Origin: Hexactinellida sp. DTS-2022
Taxonomy: Eukaryota > Porifera > Hexactinellida
NCBI GenBank assembly: GCA_028753945.1
Contig: JAPNXP010000013.1
Span: 5,271,501-5,335,500 of the forward strand
Direction: 5' to 3'
Length of the DNA: 64,000 nucleotides
This document shows positions 40,140 through 60,997 of the stretch, piece after piece; the first letter of the stretch is position 1, and each line of letters starts with the position of its first letter. The position numbers and the translations under genes were made by a program. A model generated the notes under the pieces. It was given only the letters and a program-made list of their open reading frames with translations, was not told where the DNA came from and ran no database searches.

Positions 40140-40993
40140 ATGGTTAGGAGGAAGCGGATAAAGTGTGCGGCCCGCAGAGGTGTGAAACTGAACCCCCGCA
40201 AAGAGCCCCTCGAGAGAGAGAGTGGCAGCGAGGAGGCGTTTGTGTCGGAGTGCCACTTTGTGTCCTGTCCCTTCTGCATAACTAAGTTTAAGTCGGAGAG
40301 TGGCGTAAAGTGGCACGTGCGACACAACCACTGGCCCAAGTACAGACGCCGGGTATTCGCAGACACCACCCACAGGTGTGAGATATGTGGCAGACGCTAC
40401 CTGGGCATGCAGCCACTCGCGACACATCTGAACCACGCGCATGCCACTCGCATGCGCCACCTGAGGGAATCCGACCAGGCGAATGAGAGGGAATTCTATT
40501 GGCGGTACAACAGGTTCCACTGCCACACCTGTGGGGACACTTTCATGGAGCCGTACAGGTAGTAAACAACAACAACAACAACAACTGTTATAAATATAGT
40601 GAACTCTCGTTATAACGAAGTGCTTGGGACATGTTCGTTAAAAGCGGATATTAAAATTAATACATTTAGTGCTCTGGGGGAAAATATCCATTTCGTTATA
40701 TCCGACTTGGTTATAACGGGAGTTCACTATACAACAACAACAACAACAACAACAACACACTATGTGTATACAGGTACGGGGACCACATGCAGAGGGGTCA
40801 CGTGACAAAGAGAAGCAGCTTCACAAAGTACCGAGGCGCTAACCACTTCTTCACGAAGGAACACACAAACCTGTCTGCCATACAGGTGTCAAAATGTGGC
40901 ACCAAACTGTGTCGCGTGGACAGATGGTCTGTTCTGGCTAAGAACAGACTGGCGCCAACAGACACGGTGGAGAGATTCGAGACTATGTTCTGA
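40140..40993 (+). CDS. C2H2 zinc-finger protein B (three fingers)
   Basis: Two exons: 40140-40558 and 40774-40993 (212 aa, phase 2). Basic N-terminus (MVRRKRIKCAARRG). Fingers at about 42-63 (CPFC...HVRHNH), 80-101 (CEIC...HLNHAH) and 127-148 (CHTC...HMQRGH). The intron cuts the third finger between its Cys pair and its His pair. The C-terminal region is basic without a known domain. The gene lies in tandem with zinc-finger gene A on the same strand and the fingers are similar in type, so both may come from one ancestor. The intron begins with GTAGTAAACAACAACAAC, ends in AAC repeats before the acceptor and carries a MITE. Probably a nucleic-acid-binding protein; the target is unknown. Confidence 0.75.
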
Positions 40994-41032
40994 TTGTTGT
41001 TGTTGTTGTTGTTGTTGTTTATTAAACATGAG

Positions 41033-41205
41033 TATTCATACCAAAACTGTGTTCATAATAGAGAGACTTTATAATAAGTGAACTCAACTTAATACAAACC
41101 CTATGTAACTTGTTAAATTGGGACCATAGGGCTTGTTCATAATAAAAAGTTCTTCATATTAAGCAGACGAATAATTGCTCACAATAAGCAGACCTGACTA
41201 CTATT
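41033..41205. mobile_element. MITE, family B, overlapping the CDC14 stop codon
   Basis: The right end ...AAGCAGACCTGACTA matches the family-B termini at 27783-27935. The left arm is decayed near 41033. On the minus strand the last codons and the stop of CDC14 (41179) lie within its terminal repeat. Confidence 0.8.
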
Positions 41206-44200
41206 TATCTTAATTGCTTTATCGGGGGTTAATAAGACTAAGGCTGACCTGTGAAGTGGCTTAGGGGTGGCTGTGGCCCTCTGAGAGGTGTCAGTGTCTG
41301 AGTCGCTGTTCCTAAGAGAGCGGGAGTACTTGATCCTGTTGAGCTGGTCCCCCTGCGTCAGGGCGGGGTTCCTATTCTCGTCCTGTTGCAGGACATAGTG
41401 AGTCGGAATGTGTCCGCTGGGAGGTGTCGCCTGGTGGCCGAGTGGCTTTGTGTCGCAGGAAAGTGTCGACACGGGTCTGTTCCTCGATTGTTCTAAATAT
41501 AGTATCAATATAAGTATAGGAGATGGGATCTGATTGGTTAGTTACCGAGCAGAGTTCTGGTGTTTACTTTCTCCACAACAACGGAAACGGGTCTTTGGCA
41601 TTTGTGGTGGGTCCGTGAGAGCGGGATGTGCGTGGTGGCAGGTGACAGGGCGACACAATGTGTCGCGGAGGTGTTGGTGACATCAGAGGGCTGCAACACC
41701 TTTTGGGAGCGGGTCAATCTGAATGGTTTGTCGGTTGCGACACAATCCATGTTTGTCACCTCGCCAAGTGGCTCGATGGCTCTCTGGGGACCCGAGTGGC
41801 TGGAAAGTGTCGCGCGCGCCCTCTCGCCATCGCGCCACATTGTGTCCTGTTTGCTAAATACACTCGTTAGGAGGTGTCAAGTGCCGCTAATAGGAACTTA
41901 CTCTATCAAGTACAGCTGCTGCGGACCAATCACAGAGCCGGGTCTGCAAATCCTACACACCGGATATAAACCCTAGCAACAGATAGGGAGCATAGGAATG
42001 CTCTCTCCCTTAACAACAGATAGGGTGCATAGGAATGCTCTTACCTTGTCCACGCGATGGCCTCTGTGGCACTGAATCCGTAGTGCTTCATCATGTAGCA
42101 GCAAATAAGCGTTCCAGTGCGACCCAATCCAGCTAGAGACACAACCACACATTAAACAGGTATATAATGTTGTGTCTTATAAGTAGACACTTGTAGGCGA
42201 CACCTTAAGCTGCCACTTAGGCGACACATTGTGCCACTTCTCACCTTTGCAGTGGACTGCTATGCCACCTTTCGCCTCCTCTGCTATATTCATGAACTCT
42301 CTAAACAACAACAACAACAATATAACCGTGCCACTATAGGTGTAAAGTGGCTCACATAAGAATGTGCTCGGGTGGCGTGCTTCCGTCTGTGAAAAAGAGA
42401 TCGTCATGCTGGAACCCCGCCTCCACGAACCTCCTGGCTTCGTAGAACTTCCGGTTAAGCCGCACCACGTTAGTTACGGAATGCTTCCTAAAGTATGCGA
42501 AGTATGTCTCCGGGGAGTGCAGCGGGTATCCTGTGGAACTATAAATAGAACTGGAACTGACCAATCGGATGCGAGCTTACCGTTGTCGATTTTGCTTTTG
42601 TTGTGCGGCCCGCAGAAAGAAAGGAACTTTCCTAAAAACAGTTTCAGTTTCATAGCTTTTGCTTAGCAACCACTGCATTCATTAGGAATGCTAGCCCGCC
42701 CAATTCCTATAATTATATTAGGCGCCATCTCGATAATGAAGTATCATTATCTCATGACTGACCAATCAAATCTCCGTACCAGCTAGCTACTGGTGACACA
42801 AGTGTCGCTTATGTAACTATTTAGGCGCCATAATAACGCACCTGGGATGATCCAATTAAAGTCTCCGTTCTCCACTTTCTATAGATACAGAATGTCACCA
42901 TAGTTATGCAAGCTCTATAGCAAATATATACCTCGTAATACTCGTACTCCCGCACGTCAAATGTGTCGAAGTTAAGGAAACCAAGCTTCTTAGCCTAGAT
43001 ACAGATAGTTATATGTTGTTGTTGTTGTTGTTATTATTGTTGTTGTTTACCTTTTGTATAGCTTGCAAACAAGGCAGGAGAGTTAGGTTGAACATACAGG
43101 GTCCATAGGACGCGTCTCTATAAATACCCACAAAGTAAACACAGACATTAACTTGGTTTCAGTTCCAGTTCCAGTACCTGAATGGTTGTAACGGGAGTCC
43201 GTAGAACGGCTGGAATGCCAGTTCCGCTGAGTACCCGCACTGCAGTATCTATATTCACATTCCAATTACACATGTGGTTGCTACGGTAGATAGGCCACTC
43301 ACCAAATAAGAACCAATCAGAAACGCGGAATTCGCCCGCCTCCGATTGTCCAGAGACGTGTAATGCACCAACTTCATTCTGGCCAGGGCCGGGCTCTAAA
43401 CAGACATTCCATTCGTTACCAACCGTTGCTAACGCATGTAAGGTATATTGGCGCGTGTAATTACAACCTAGTTACCCGAATACTCACTTGGAATTTCTTG
43501 TTTAGCTTATTGCAGTACTTGTATAACATAGCAAGGTTAAAGGGTCCGAAATCTGCGTAGAACCTACAGAAACAGGGATAGTTCCAATTGGAACTAACAT
43601 ATGAGGATAGTTCCAATTGGAACTAGGACTTACGGCTCGTAGTGCAGCTCATCGTCAATAGAGAAGTAGTGATATCTGTTGTTGTTGTTATTGTTGTTGC
43701 TAGGTTTCGTTCGTAGGCTTGCAAAATATAGGCGATCTATAAATAGAACAGAATCAACTAATGAGCGTTTCTAACGTATATGGAACTAACTTGTGTTTAG
43801 TGTCAGTTCTAAAATAGGTAGGATTATAGGCGCCATAACCTATTGCGTAATTTAGAACTAAGGTTTCGCGCGCAAAAGTGTAATTAGGAAATATGAGAGA
43901 ATTATTCGCGGTACTGTAATTCCATTTAACCAATCAGTTGTTAGGTTTATCAACCGCTAATACGCACCGACTAATTAATTTGAACTAACACGACTTTTGG
44001 TCTAAAACAAATGTAAATTCAGATTGCAATATTTAGCAGGTAGTTATGTGGCGCGTAATCTTAAGAACAAAGCGATTTATTGGTTGCTTATCAAAGATGT
44101 TCTATGGCAATGTTATTAAATTAACTTAAACAATATATCCTATCAAAAGAGCTGTGTTTGATTTAGTTCCAGTTCTGATTAGTAGGCAGTATTAGCTAAG

Positions 44201-44643
44201 CCCGCCCAGTGAGTGAACCTCCCAGCACAGGTTCAGTAATACGACACTAAGCACTGATTGCGTAGCACACTAATAGGAACTAACTTCTCGAGTTAGTTCT
44301 AACTTCCTATAGCAGACTGTAACGATCTCGAATCGGATTTATTATATTTTATAGAATTTGCTTTGTATCAAATGTCGCGTTATCTGTCACAGGTGTTATA
44401 ATATGGAACTAACATTTCTAATAGCAATAATAGTATCATATGTGTTGTTGTTTATATTTCTACTCTTGTTTACAAATGAAAGTTGTTAAAATATTGGTTA
44501 TAAAATGAATTCAGAATTCCACGCTATTTCTAATTTGATTGATTGAATAAAGCCATGATAAAGCCTATAAAATCCATTAGATAAGCACCTGCTATTCATT
44601 TGAACAAAGACCTACCTTTGATAATCTCTTTATAATCTTCCAT
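41179..44643 (-). CDS. CDC14: CDC14 dual-specificity phosphatase
   Basis: Fifteen exons on the minus strand: 44643-44616, 43736-43634, 43563-43488, 43395-43303, 43248-43178, 43117-43051, 42994-42932, 42878-42842, 42631-42581, 42530-42356, 42300-42245, 42132-42045, 41952-41902, 41853-41546, 41492-41179 (526 aa; every phase closes). CDC14 removes phosphates from CDK sites at mitotic exit and works in DNA repair and ciliogenesis. N-terminal domain: [41 protein letters not shown]. Catalytic domain: [24 protein letters not shown] and the P-loop VHCKAGLGRTG, split between exons 11 and 12, then [13 protein letters not shown]. The C-terminal tail (exons 14-15) is disordered with [13 protein letters not shown], as in vertebrate CDC14A/B. 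Exon 2 contains a poly-Asn run coded by an AAC repeat. The last residues are MITE-derived. Confidence 0.95.
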
Positions 44644-44844
44644 TGTGTCGAAGTGGTCGATAAGTGGCACAGAATCACATAACTGGTCTGTTGCTCAAAG
44701 TATTTATAGAAAGTCTAACAATTATTGTACCACGGATAAGACATTACATTATACTACATCGGTTGCTACGTACCTTAGTCCCAATTTAATTAATGTGTCC
44801 CTTATCGGAATTCCTATACCCCTACTGGTTGTCAGGATAGCTAG
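44644..44844. promoter_or_regulatory. Bidirectional CDC14/MTAP promoter region
   Basis: Only 201 bp separate the two divergent start codons, so both promoters and 5' UTRs must share this interval. I see no strong TATA box. CCAAT-like and GGAATTCC-type words are present near 44805. Confidence 0.6.
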
Positions 44845-45829
44845 ATGGCAGCTGAAGTGGCGCTTAAAGTTGGCATAATCGGTGGCACAGGTTTTGACGA
44901 CCCCGAAATAATAACCAACAGGCAGGAGCTGACAATAGACACCCCATTTGGAGCCACTTCCGCTCCACTTATAAGTGGCGAGATAAGTGGAGTGCCCTGT
45001 GTGCTCTTGTTGCGCCACGGAAAGAAACACGAAATATTTCCAACGAATGTGCCGTTCCGCGCGAATATTCACGCGCTTAGAAGTGTCGGTTGCAGCCACC
45101 TCCTCGCGACAACCGCGTGTGGCTCCCTCAGAGAGGAAATCGTACCCGGAGAGGTGTTAGTGGTCCCCGACCAGTTCATAGACCGAACCACAAAGCGACA
45201 CAACACGTTCTACGATGGGACACACACTGACACCTACAAAGGTTAGTTTCTATTCATTCACAATCAGCCAATAGAATACCGGCTTATAAGGTAGTTTATA
45301 TTCATTCACAATCAGCCAATAGAATACCGGCTTATAAGGTAGTTTATATTCATTCACAATTCAGCCAATATAATGCCGGATATTTATAGGTGTGTGCCAT
45401 GTACCAATGGGGGACCCTTTCTGTCCCCACTTGCGACACATTCTCTCCGAGGCGTGCCACCAGCTGGGACACAAACACCTCAAGAGTGGCACGGTGGTCA
45501 CCATAGAAGGACCGCGGTTCTCAACGAAAGCAGAATCGATTCTTTTCAGAAACTGGAACTGTGACGTCATCAACATGACTACGGTGCCCGAGGTAGCCCT
45601 GGCAACCGAACTGGGCATTAGCTATGCTGCGCTCGCGCTGCCCACTGACTACGACAGCTGGCGGGAGGGCACGGACCACGTGACGGTGGAAATGGTGATA
45701 AAAGTTCTGAAAATAAACGGACTGAAAGCCAAGGAGGTCATAGTGCGGGCAATAGAGAATCTGAAGGGATCTGATTGGCTGACAGCTGTAGAGAATAGCA
45801 GACGCAAAGCCGTGAGCTCTGTTATGTGA
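44845..45829 (+). CDS. MTAP: S-methyl-5'-thioadenosine phosphorylase
   Basis: Two exons: 44845-45241 and 45390-45829 (278 aa; human MTAP 283). It cleaves methylthioadenosine, the by-product of polyamine synthesis, to adenine and methylthioribose-1-phosphate in the methionine salvage pathway. Motifs: [11 protein letters not shown] at the N-terminus (phosphate site), [28 protein letters not shown], then [26 protein letters not shown] and ATDYD-type LPTDYDSW (Asp for the adenine). The phase-1 intron consists almost wholly of a tandem repeat. Head-to-head with CDC14, with a 201-bp spacer. Confidence 0.96.
45244..45389. repeat. 51-bp tandem repeat forming the MTAP intron
   Basis: Nearly three copies of a unit containing CATTCACAATCAGCCAATAG and CCGGCTTATAAGGTAGTTTA. 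The last, diverged copy provides the acceptor TATTTATAG. Confidence 0.85.
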
Positions 45830-45946
45830 TTCTATAAATAGAACTGAAACTAACTGGATTTCGTATTTTCGTATTATTCTAGGAACATAGGGGGCAAAAT
45901 TTCTAGATATTTAAAAAAACATTTAATGCGTTCTATAATTAGCTAA

Positions 45947-46273
45947 ATGTCACTTATATTTCGGCCAATCAGATTACTGCCGCGTGTGTCTGCGACTGTG
46001 TCTTGGCAGCGGACACTTTCTGTGGGGAACAAGGACCCCCCGGCGGGGTCAATAAGGAGCGGAGGGGGCAAGTTCGGGGAGATCGAGGCGGCAGAGGAAA
46101 ACGTGTTTTTCAAGAAACTGGAAAGGGAGCAACTCCGGAAACTGAAAGAAATGAAGGAAGAGACCGCGGGACATGTCCAGGGGGAGATTTCGGATTTGGA
46201 AGAAAGGGTAAGCGCCCTCAAAAAGAAACTCAAGGAACAGAAAAAAGAAATAAACAATATGGACAAGAAATAG
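45947..46273 (+). CDS. ATP5IF1: Mitochondrial ATP synthase inhibitor IF1
   Basis: Single-exon ORF of 108 aa, the same length as vertebrate IF1. The N-terminal 25-30 residues (Arg-rich, RPIRLLPRVSATV) are a mitochondrial presequence. The inhibitory segment follows: GSIRSGGGKFGEIEAAEEN, the hallmark GSIRxxGGxFGxxExAEE of the family. Then FFKKLEREQLRKLKEM and a long C-terminal coiled coil (about 65-105). IF1 blocks ATP hydrolysis by F1 when the matrix becomes acidic. It lies 117 bp downstream of MTAP on the same strand. No His-rich pH switch region like the mammalian HHHKE was seen except a single His in the coiled coil, so pH control may differ. Confidence 0.9.
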   Translation: MSLIFRPIRLLPRVSATVSWQRTLSVGNKDPPAGSIRSGGGKFGEIEAAEENVFFKKLEREQLRKLKEMKEETAGHVQGEISDLEERVSALKKKLKEQKKEINNMDKK

Positions 46274-47336
46274 ACAATTTGAAAAAGAAAACAAGTTGAA
46301 TTATCTGCTAAATATAGTATATTCGTTATCCATAGTCCGTGTGTGTTAATCGAAATTGCTAGCTAATTATATCTCCATGGTAATAGATATTATATATGGA
46401 ATGTGGTTAAATAAGCGCGCGTAAGCTTATTTATTTGAAGTCGAGTGTATTTGTAACTTGTCCCAAATAGAAATTCTATACGAATTCCAATAACCCTATC
46501 TCGTCGCTATCAAGCAGATTAACCACGCATGCAGCCACAAATAAGCATATTTGAAGCAGCCTCGGTTGCTAGGCTATTCATTAGTCCTATATAGACAATT
46601 ACTATCTGGAATTCATTGAAATAATACATTCTTTTGTTGCTATACTCAAGGTAGGTTAACTCGAAATTGATTGGTCAATTTCTCATTTGATACTTTCATT
46701 TTAAGTTGTACTATAATGTGTCGCTTTATGTGACCACTTACAATTGAATAAAAACCAATTAAATATAAGTGGCAGTTAAAATTTGTCTCAAATTTATAAA
46801 ATATTTTTTATTCAGAAACTTTATTTCACACCTAGCTGTTACGGTATTTATTTTCAAACATACTCAACCAATCAATTGCGTGGGATTTGATTCTAAAATA
46901 ATACAGGTTATAATACAACTTTTTATTTACATTTGATTGGCTGAAATAATGTATTATTACACATAACGTGGGACAGATTAATAATATTTTCACACTTCAT
47001 ATCTTCCTAGCAACCAGAGGTATGCCGTATAAATGCAATCTATATATTTCCATTCATTAAACTGAATCTAATTGGTTCAGAGCGATAGAAGGGCCACACA
47101 AACAGCTGGCTTTGTACCACAATTGTTTCATTTTTAATTTTCTAAGAAAAATGGTAATCAGCTGATCGTATATATTGGATCGATTCCCAACAGCCAATAG
47201 GATTCCAGTATCAGACACAGATTGAACCAATTTATGTCCCATCATCGCATGACTCCCAATATATTTAATTTATTATTCAAAACAAACAATCCAGTCACTC
47301 TAGAATACATAATCACATATGTGGACCACGGACGCA
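46274..47336. other. Gene-free AT-rich region
   Basis: About 1.06 kb between the converging 3' ends of IF1 and CUL1. Several ATTGGTT/CCAATCA motifs and short inverted repeats are present, but no exon, RNA gene or complete MITE was recognised. A 62-aa minus-strand ORF at 47057-47245 has no support. Confidence 0.5.
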
Positions 47337-57090
<9,754 letters not shown>

Positions 57091-58211
57091 AAGTCGCTAC
57101 TTATCCATGGTACATAGCAAACATAATATGTCAACCAATGAAATAGTAGCTTAGCTATTGTTAGATTGAATTTCATTGGTTGGAAGTAATTGTGACACCA
57201 AATTGTGTAATTGTTCTATTAAAAGGTTGAATTTCATTGGTTGCAAGTAATTGTGACACCAAATTGTGTAATTGTTCTATTAAAAGGTTGCATAACAAGC
57301 AAAGTAAGTGGCATAATGTGTCAGCCTTAGCCATTGTACTTTTACAAAATTAGAAAATATGAATAAGTGTAGAAATGACATAATTGTGTCGACTGCCACT
57401 TTTTAGTTTTTACCTGATTTGCCGACACTTTTGTGCCATAAGCGTTACTTAATCGAAGAGCAACAAATACTATTTCTGACTAGTTCTGAGGTGACAAAAT
57501 ATTTATAAATACAATGTGTCATATTGTTGATTGCAGCTGTAAACTAGTCTGACAACCGATTGGACAGATGTTATGCTACTATCTTATGAATTCAGATTAA
57601 TTATTTATTTTTATAATTAACATAAACTGTTGTCGCGTAAAACAACATTCACGCCCGGAACAAATTGTGGCACAGGTGGCAGAAAGTGGCACACTGTGTT
57701 ATTGTTGAAGCTAAAATTGTTATTAGAAGCTCCATTTTCCAACAGATGCAACAATAACAACCAATCAAATAGCATAACCCGCTTATTGCATTGTGTCCTT
57801 GTATGGTCCCATGTCACTTCATACAGACGACATAAAAATGTGTCCTATTTAAAGAATGTTTGAATCAGTAAGTCATTGGGGTTATGTCAGTCCGTTTAAG
57901 TTGAGGTGTCATGTGGCACAGTTATTGAGGACACAATTACAATGTGTCGCTACTTAAAAGGAGTTCATTTTATTCAAATTTATTCTGACTAAATATAGGT
58001 TATGACCACATGTGTGCAGCTGAATTAGAAATAATAATCTGATTATAGTTTCAGTTCAAAGAGAATTCACAGAGCTCACTGTGCCTAAACCCGCCAGTTT
58101 AAAGTGGTTTGCACTTGTGTCCGTAATTTGTTTGTAGAAGTACAAGGCGACAGTTGCAATTACACTAATATCTTAGCTTAGCTCCCAATTATAGCAATTA
58201 GAAATTAGGTA

Positions 58212-58313
58212 CAGTCGACTCCGCTTAATGGAGTCACCTCGGGACCAGGTTACTTTCACCCGATTAAGCGGAGACATCTATTAACCGGTGGCTCTATTAA
58301 GCGGAGTATACTG
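58212..58313. mobile_element. TA-flanked MITE, family E
   Basis: 102 bp: CAGTCGACTCCGCTTAATGG to ...TTAAGCGGAGTATACTG, TA on both sides. Confidence 0.9.
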
Positions 58314-59988
58314 TATTTATCTAATCGGAACTATCTCTGGAAATAAGAATTAATTTGTCACTCTGATGTGTCGATAGAAATGACACTGTCTTGACACTAA
58401 AACTGCGCACATTTATAAACTTAATCCTTGGTTCCTCTTTAACATTTTCACATCCTTTCAGAGCTAATTAGCTAGCAAACGGGCGACCAATCAGATCCGA
58501 GAGAGATGGCACGAAGATTGCTTTCAGTGAGAATTCATTTTAATTGAAATCATAATCTGTACTGATGCGCGTAGAGTAATTAGTTCTTAATTAATGGAAT
58601 TATAAGTATTGAGTTACATCCAGAACACCTGTGTCCCTCTATATCGATAGAATTAAAGATATAACTAAATAAATATATAGAAATAAATGTGTTATTTTCC
58701 AATTACAACTAACAAATTGAGGACAAAACAAATAAACAAATTCCGCTTTACCACTTACCCCAATATCCTGGGATAAGCTCTATTTCTCGGTTCAAATTAG
58801 AATACTTCCTAAGTTCCTTACTTCCAATTGAACTCAAATCAAAATGAACAATTAGAACAATAGACTAAGCAGAGCGCCAAATAAGAGCTCATATAATTTG
58901 ATTGGTTAATTGAAATGTAAAAGGCGAGCAGCTGATTGGCTAATTAAGCAATGAAAGTCCTGAATAGCAAGCGTGTGTCACGATTCAATAGTGGGTTGGG
59001 GTCTGTGGCTGAGTGACACAACGAAAGTCAGTTTGCGAAACTAATTTCTAACAAGCCAAGCATCTGGCGCCTACGCGGATAGCAACTGATTTCTATTCAG
59101 GAATGTGGAGAGAATAGCAGCACTGACCCAGCTCTTAAATTGATTGGGTAGAATACTGAATATTGATTGGTCGCTTCTCCGAGAGCCAGCTGCCCTCATG
59201 GCTGGTTGTCTGGAGTTACGGTAGCGCATTGGTTCCAGTGTTAGTTCCATATTGGTATACTACAGTGACACATCGGATGAGGGGACACCAGTGGGGGAAT
59301 TGTGATTAGCTGTCCCTCTCTCATTAATCACATTCCCACGAACACGCAAACAGAATTATTGCATTGACAACAGTATTGAGCTGTTATACGAACGCAACCA
59401 AGTCGAAGATTACGATATATTATTTTGTGCTTGGTAACGAGTTAGGTCAATAGGAATGCAAATCGTTTCCTCTGTAAACAGATTTGGTTATGTTTCGCAG
59501 TTAGATCCACTATTGTGCCACTTGTGTCCTCTCCACAAAGCGTGTAACAAATGCAATTAGCTTATACGTCAGTTCCAGTTTGAATCGGATCTATAGCGAA
59601 ATAGGAAACAGAATGAATGTCAACAAGATCGATAATAGTTAGTGGCATATGATTTGTAAGATCTTACACCACTTACAAGGCGCGTATGCCACTTATGCTA
59701 GGACACATTTAGCGACACACGGACACACATTCTGGAACTAATTATAGAGTGGGTATCAGGCTCTTAACACATTCTTAATAAGATATCGTGTTGCTAGGCT
59801 GGGGAGGTATCAAATTCATGTGTACTCCCACAGTGAGAATGCTGCATTCCTATGGACAGATGCGTTGTGTAGGAAGAGAGCAGTAATTAAACTGAGATTA
59901 GAAAGGGTTCGAATTAACCTGGTGGCAGAACCACCCCTTAAATGTGTCGCCTGACTTTCTTATAGCGATAAGTAAACAACAACAACTA

Positions 59989-60145
59989 CAGTATAACCTC
60001 GTTAGTAGGAACACCAGGGGACCGCCAAAATGTGTTCGCCTTATCCGGAATTCGTATTAACCAATATCATTTGTATTGAAAATGCTTTGAAGGGCCTGAA
60101 ATAGTGTTGGTTTTAATCGGATTTCGAACTAACGAAGTTCTACTG
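59989..60145. mobile_element. TA-flanked MITE, family A
   Basis: 157 bp: CAGTATAACCTCGTTAGTAG to ...CTAACGAAGTTCTACTG, TA on both sides. It is the best-preserved family-A copy by flanks. Confidence 0.9.
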
Positions 60146-60997
60146 TATACTAATACAGATTCTTAAAATCAGGAAATAAGAAGCTCTGTGTAGTTACGAG
60201 AAGTACCAAATGGAATGCCATCAGTTTATCTGTCCCACAATAGGGGTTCCCGACAGCAAATAGAAGCCACATGGCACTTGTCGCACGGACACAAATCAGT
60301 AATTTGTAGAAACCAGAGAATAAGATTTGTCGCTAAGTTGGTTAATATTTGCTATCGTAACTAAGCTAATCATAGTTCCATAAACAAACAAACACAGTCG
60401 GGACACAATCCTTATTTGGGACCAAAAGTATAGCTGAGAATCCGCAAAGTGACATCGACATAAAAAAGTGGCACACATTGTGGCATCCTCAATTGTTGCA
60501 CGTTGTAATGGTAACAGAGTACAAAGTAATGCAAAGTAAAGTTAGTGTTTAAATTGTGTTCTTTTCTGGCTTTTGTCAAAGTTCCTGTTTGAAGATCAAG
60601 GTAGAAAAGTGGCAGCTTATAAGGTATAATGGCACAGTAAATGGTATAGCGGCAGATTATATGGTAAAGTGGCACAGTATATGGTAAAGTGGCACAGTAG
60701 ATAGGAAAGTGGCACAGTAGATAGGAAAGTGGCACGGTATATGGCCGACACATTTGATAGTTGAGGAGTAATAAGGCTGTTAATGAGGAATCCCTTTTGG
60801 ACAATTCTGCTACAGAAGTAATATTAGTTCCAATAATTATAGGAACCAATTAAGTGGCAGACTTGCGGGGTGTCGCTTTGAGAATAAAAATAATTTCTAA
60901 CAAATTTATTGAAATTTAAGTGATAATAATAAATTAAAATAAACACAAACAGATCAGATAAATCAGATAAAATTGTTGTTGTTGTTGTTGTTGTTGT

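Larger units (their letters stand above)
57091..60997. other. Gene-poor region between CUL1 and ADAMTS-like gene
   Basis: About 3.9 kb with no gene I can support. Contents: a tandem duplication of about 67 bp next to the CUL1 start (57157-57295, each copy with TTTCATTGGTTG, a CCAAT box in CUL1 sense); family-E MITE 58212-58313 and family-A MITE 59989-60145, both TA-flanked; a 20-bp minisatellite 60600-60745 (ATATGGTAAAGTGGCACAGT); and (GTT)7 after the ADAMTS stop. It presumably holds the CUL1 promoter and distal elements. Confidence 0.6.

Noticed and set aside
60412-60849. 145-aa minus-strand ORF
   Set aside because: Most of it is a GTGGCACAGTATATGGTAAA minisatellite. No domain or start context.
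57091-60997. Possible tRNA or small RNA genes in the gene-poor region
   Set aside because: I looked for A/B-box and GTTCGAATC-like signals and for snRNA motifs on both strands and found none that were convincing.
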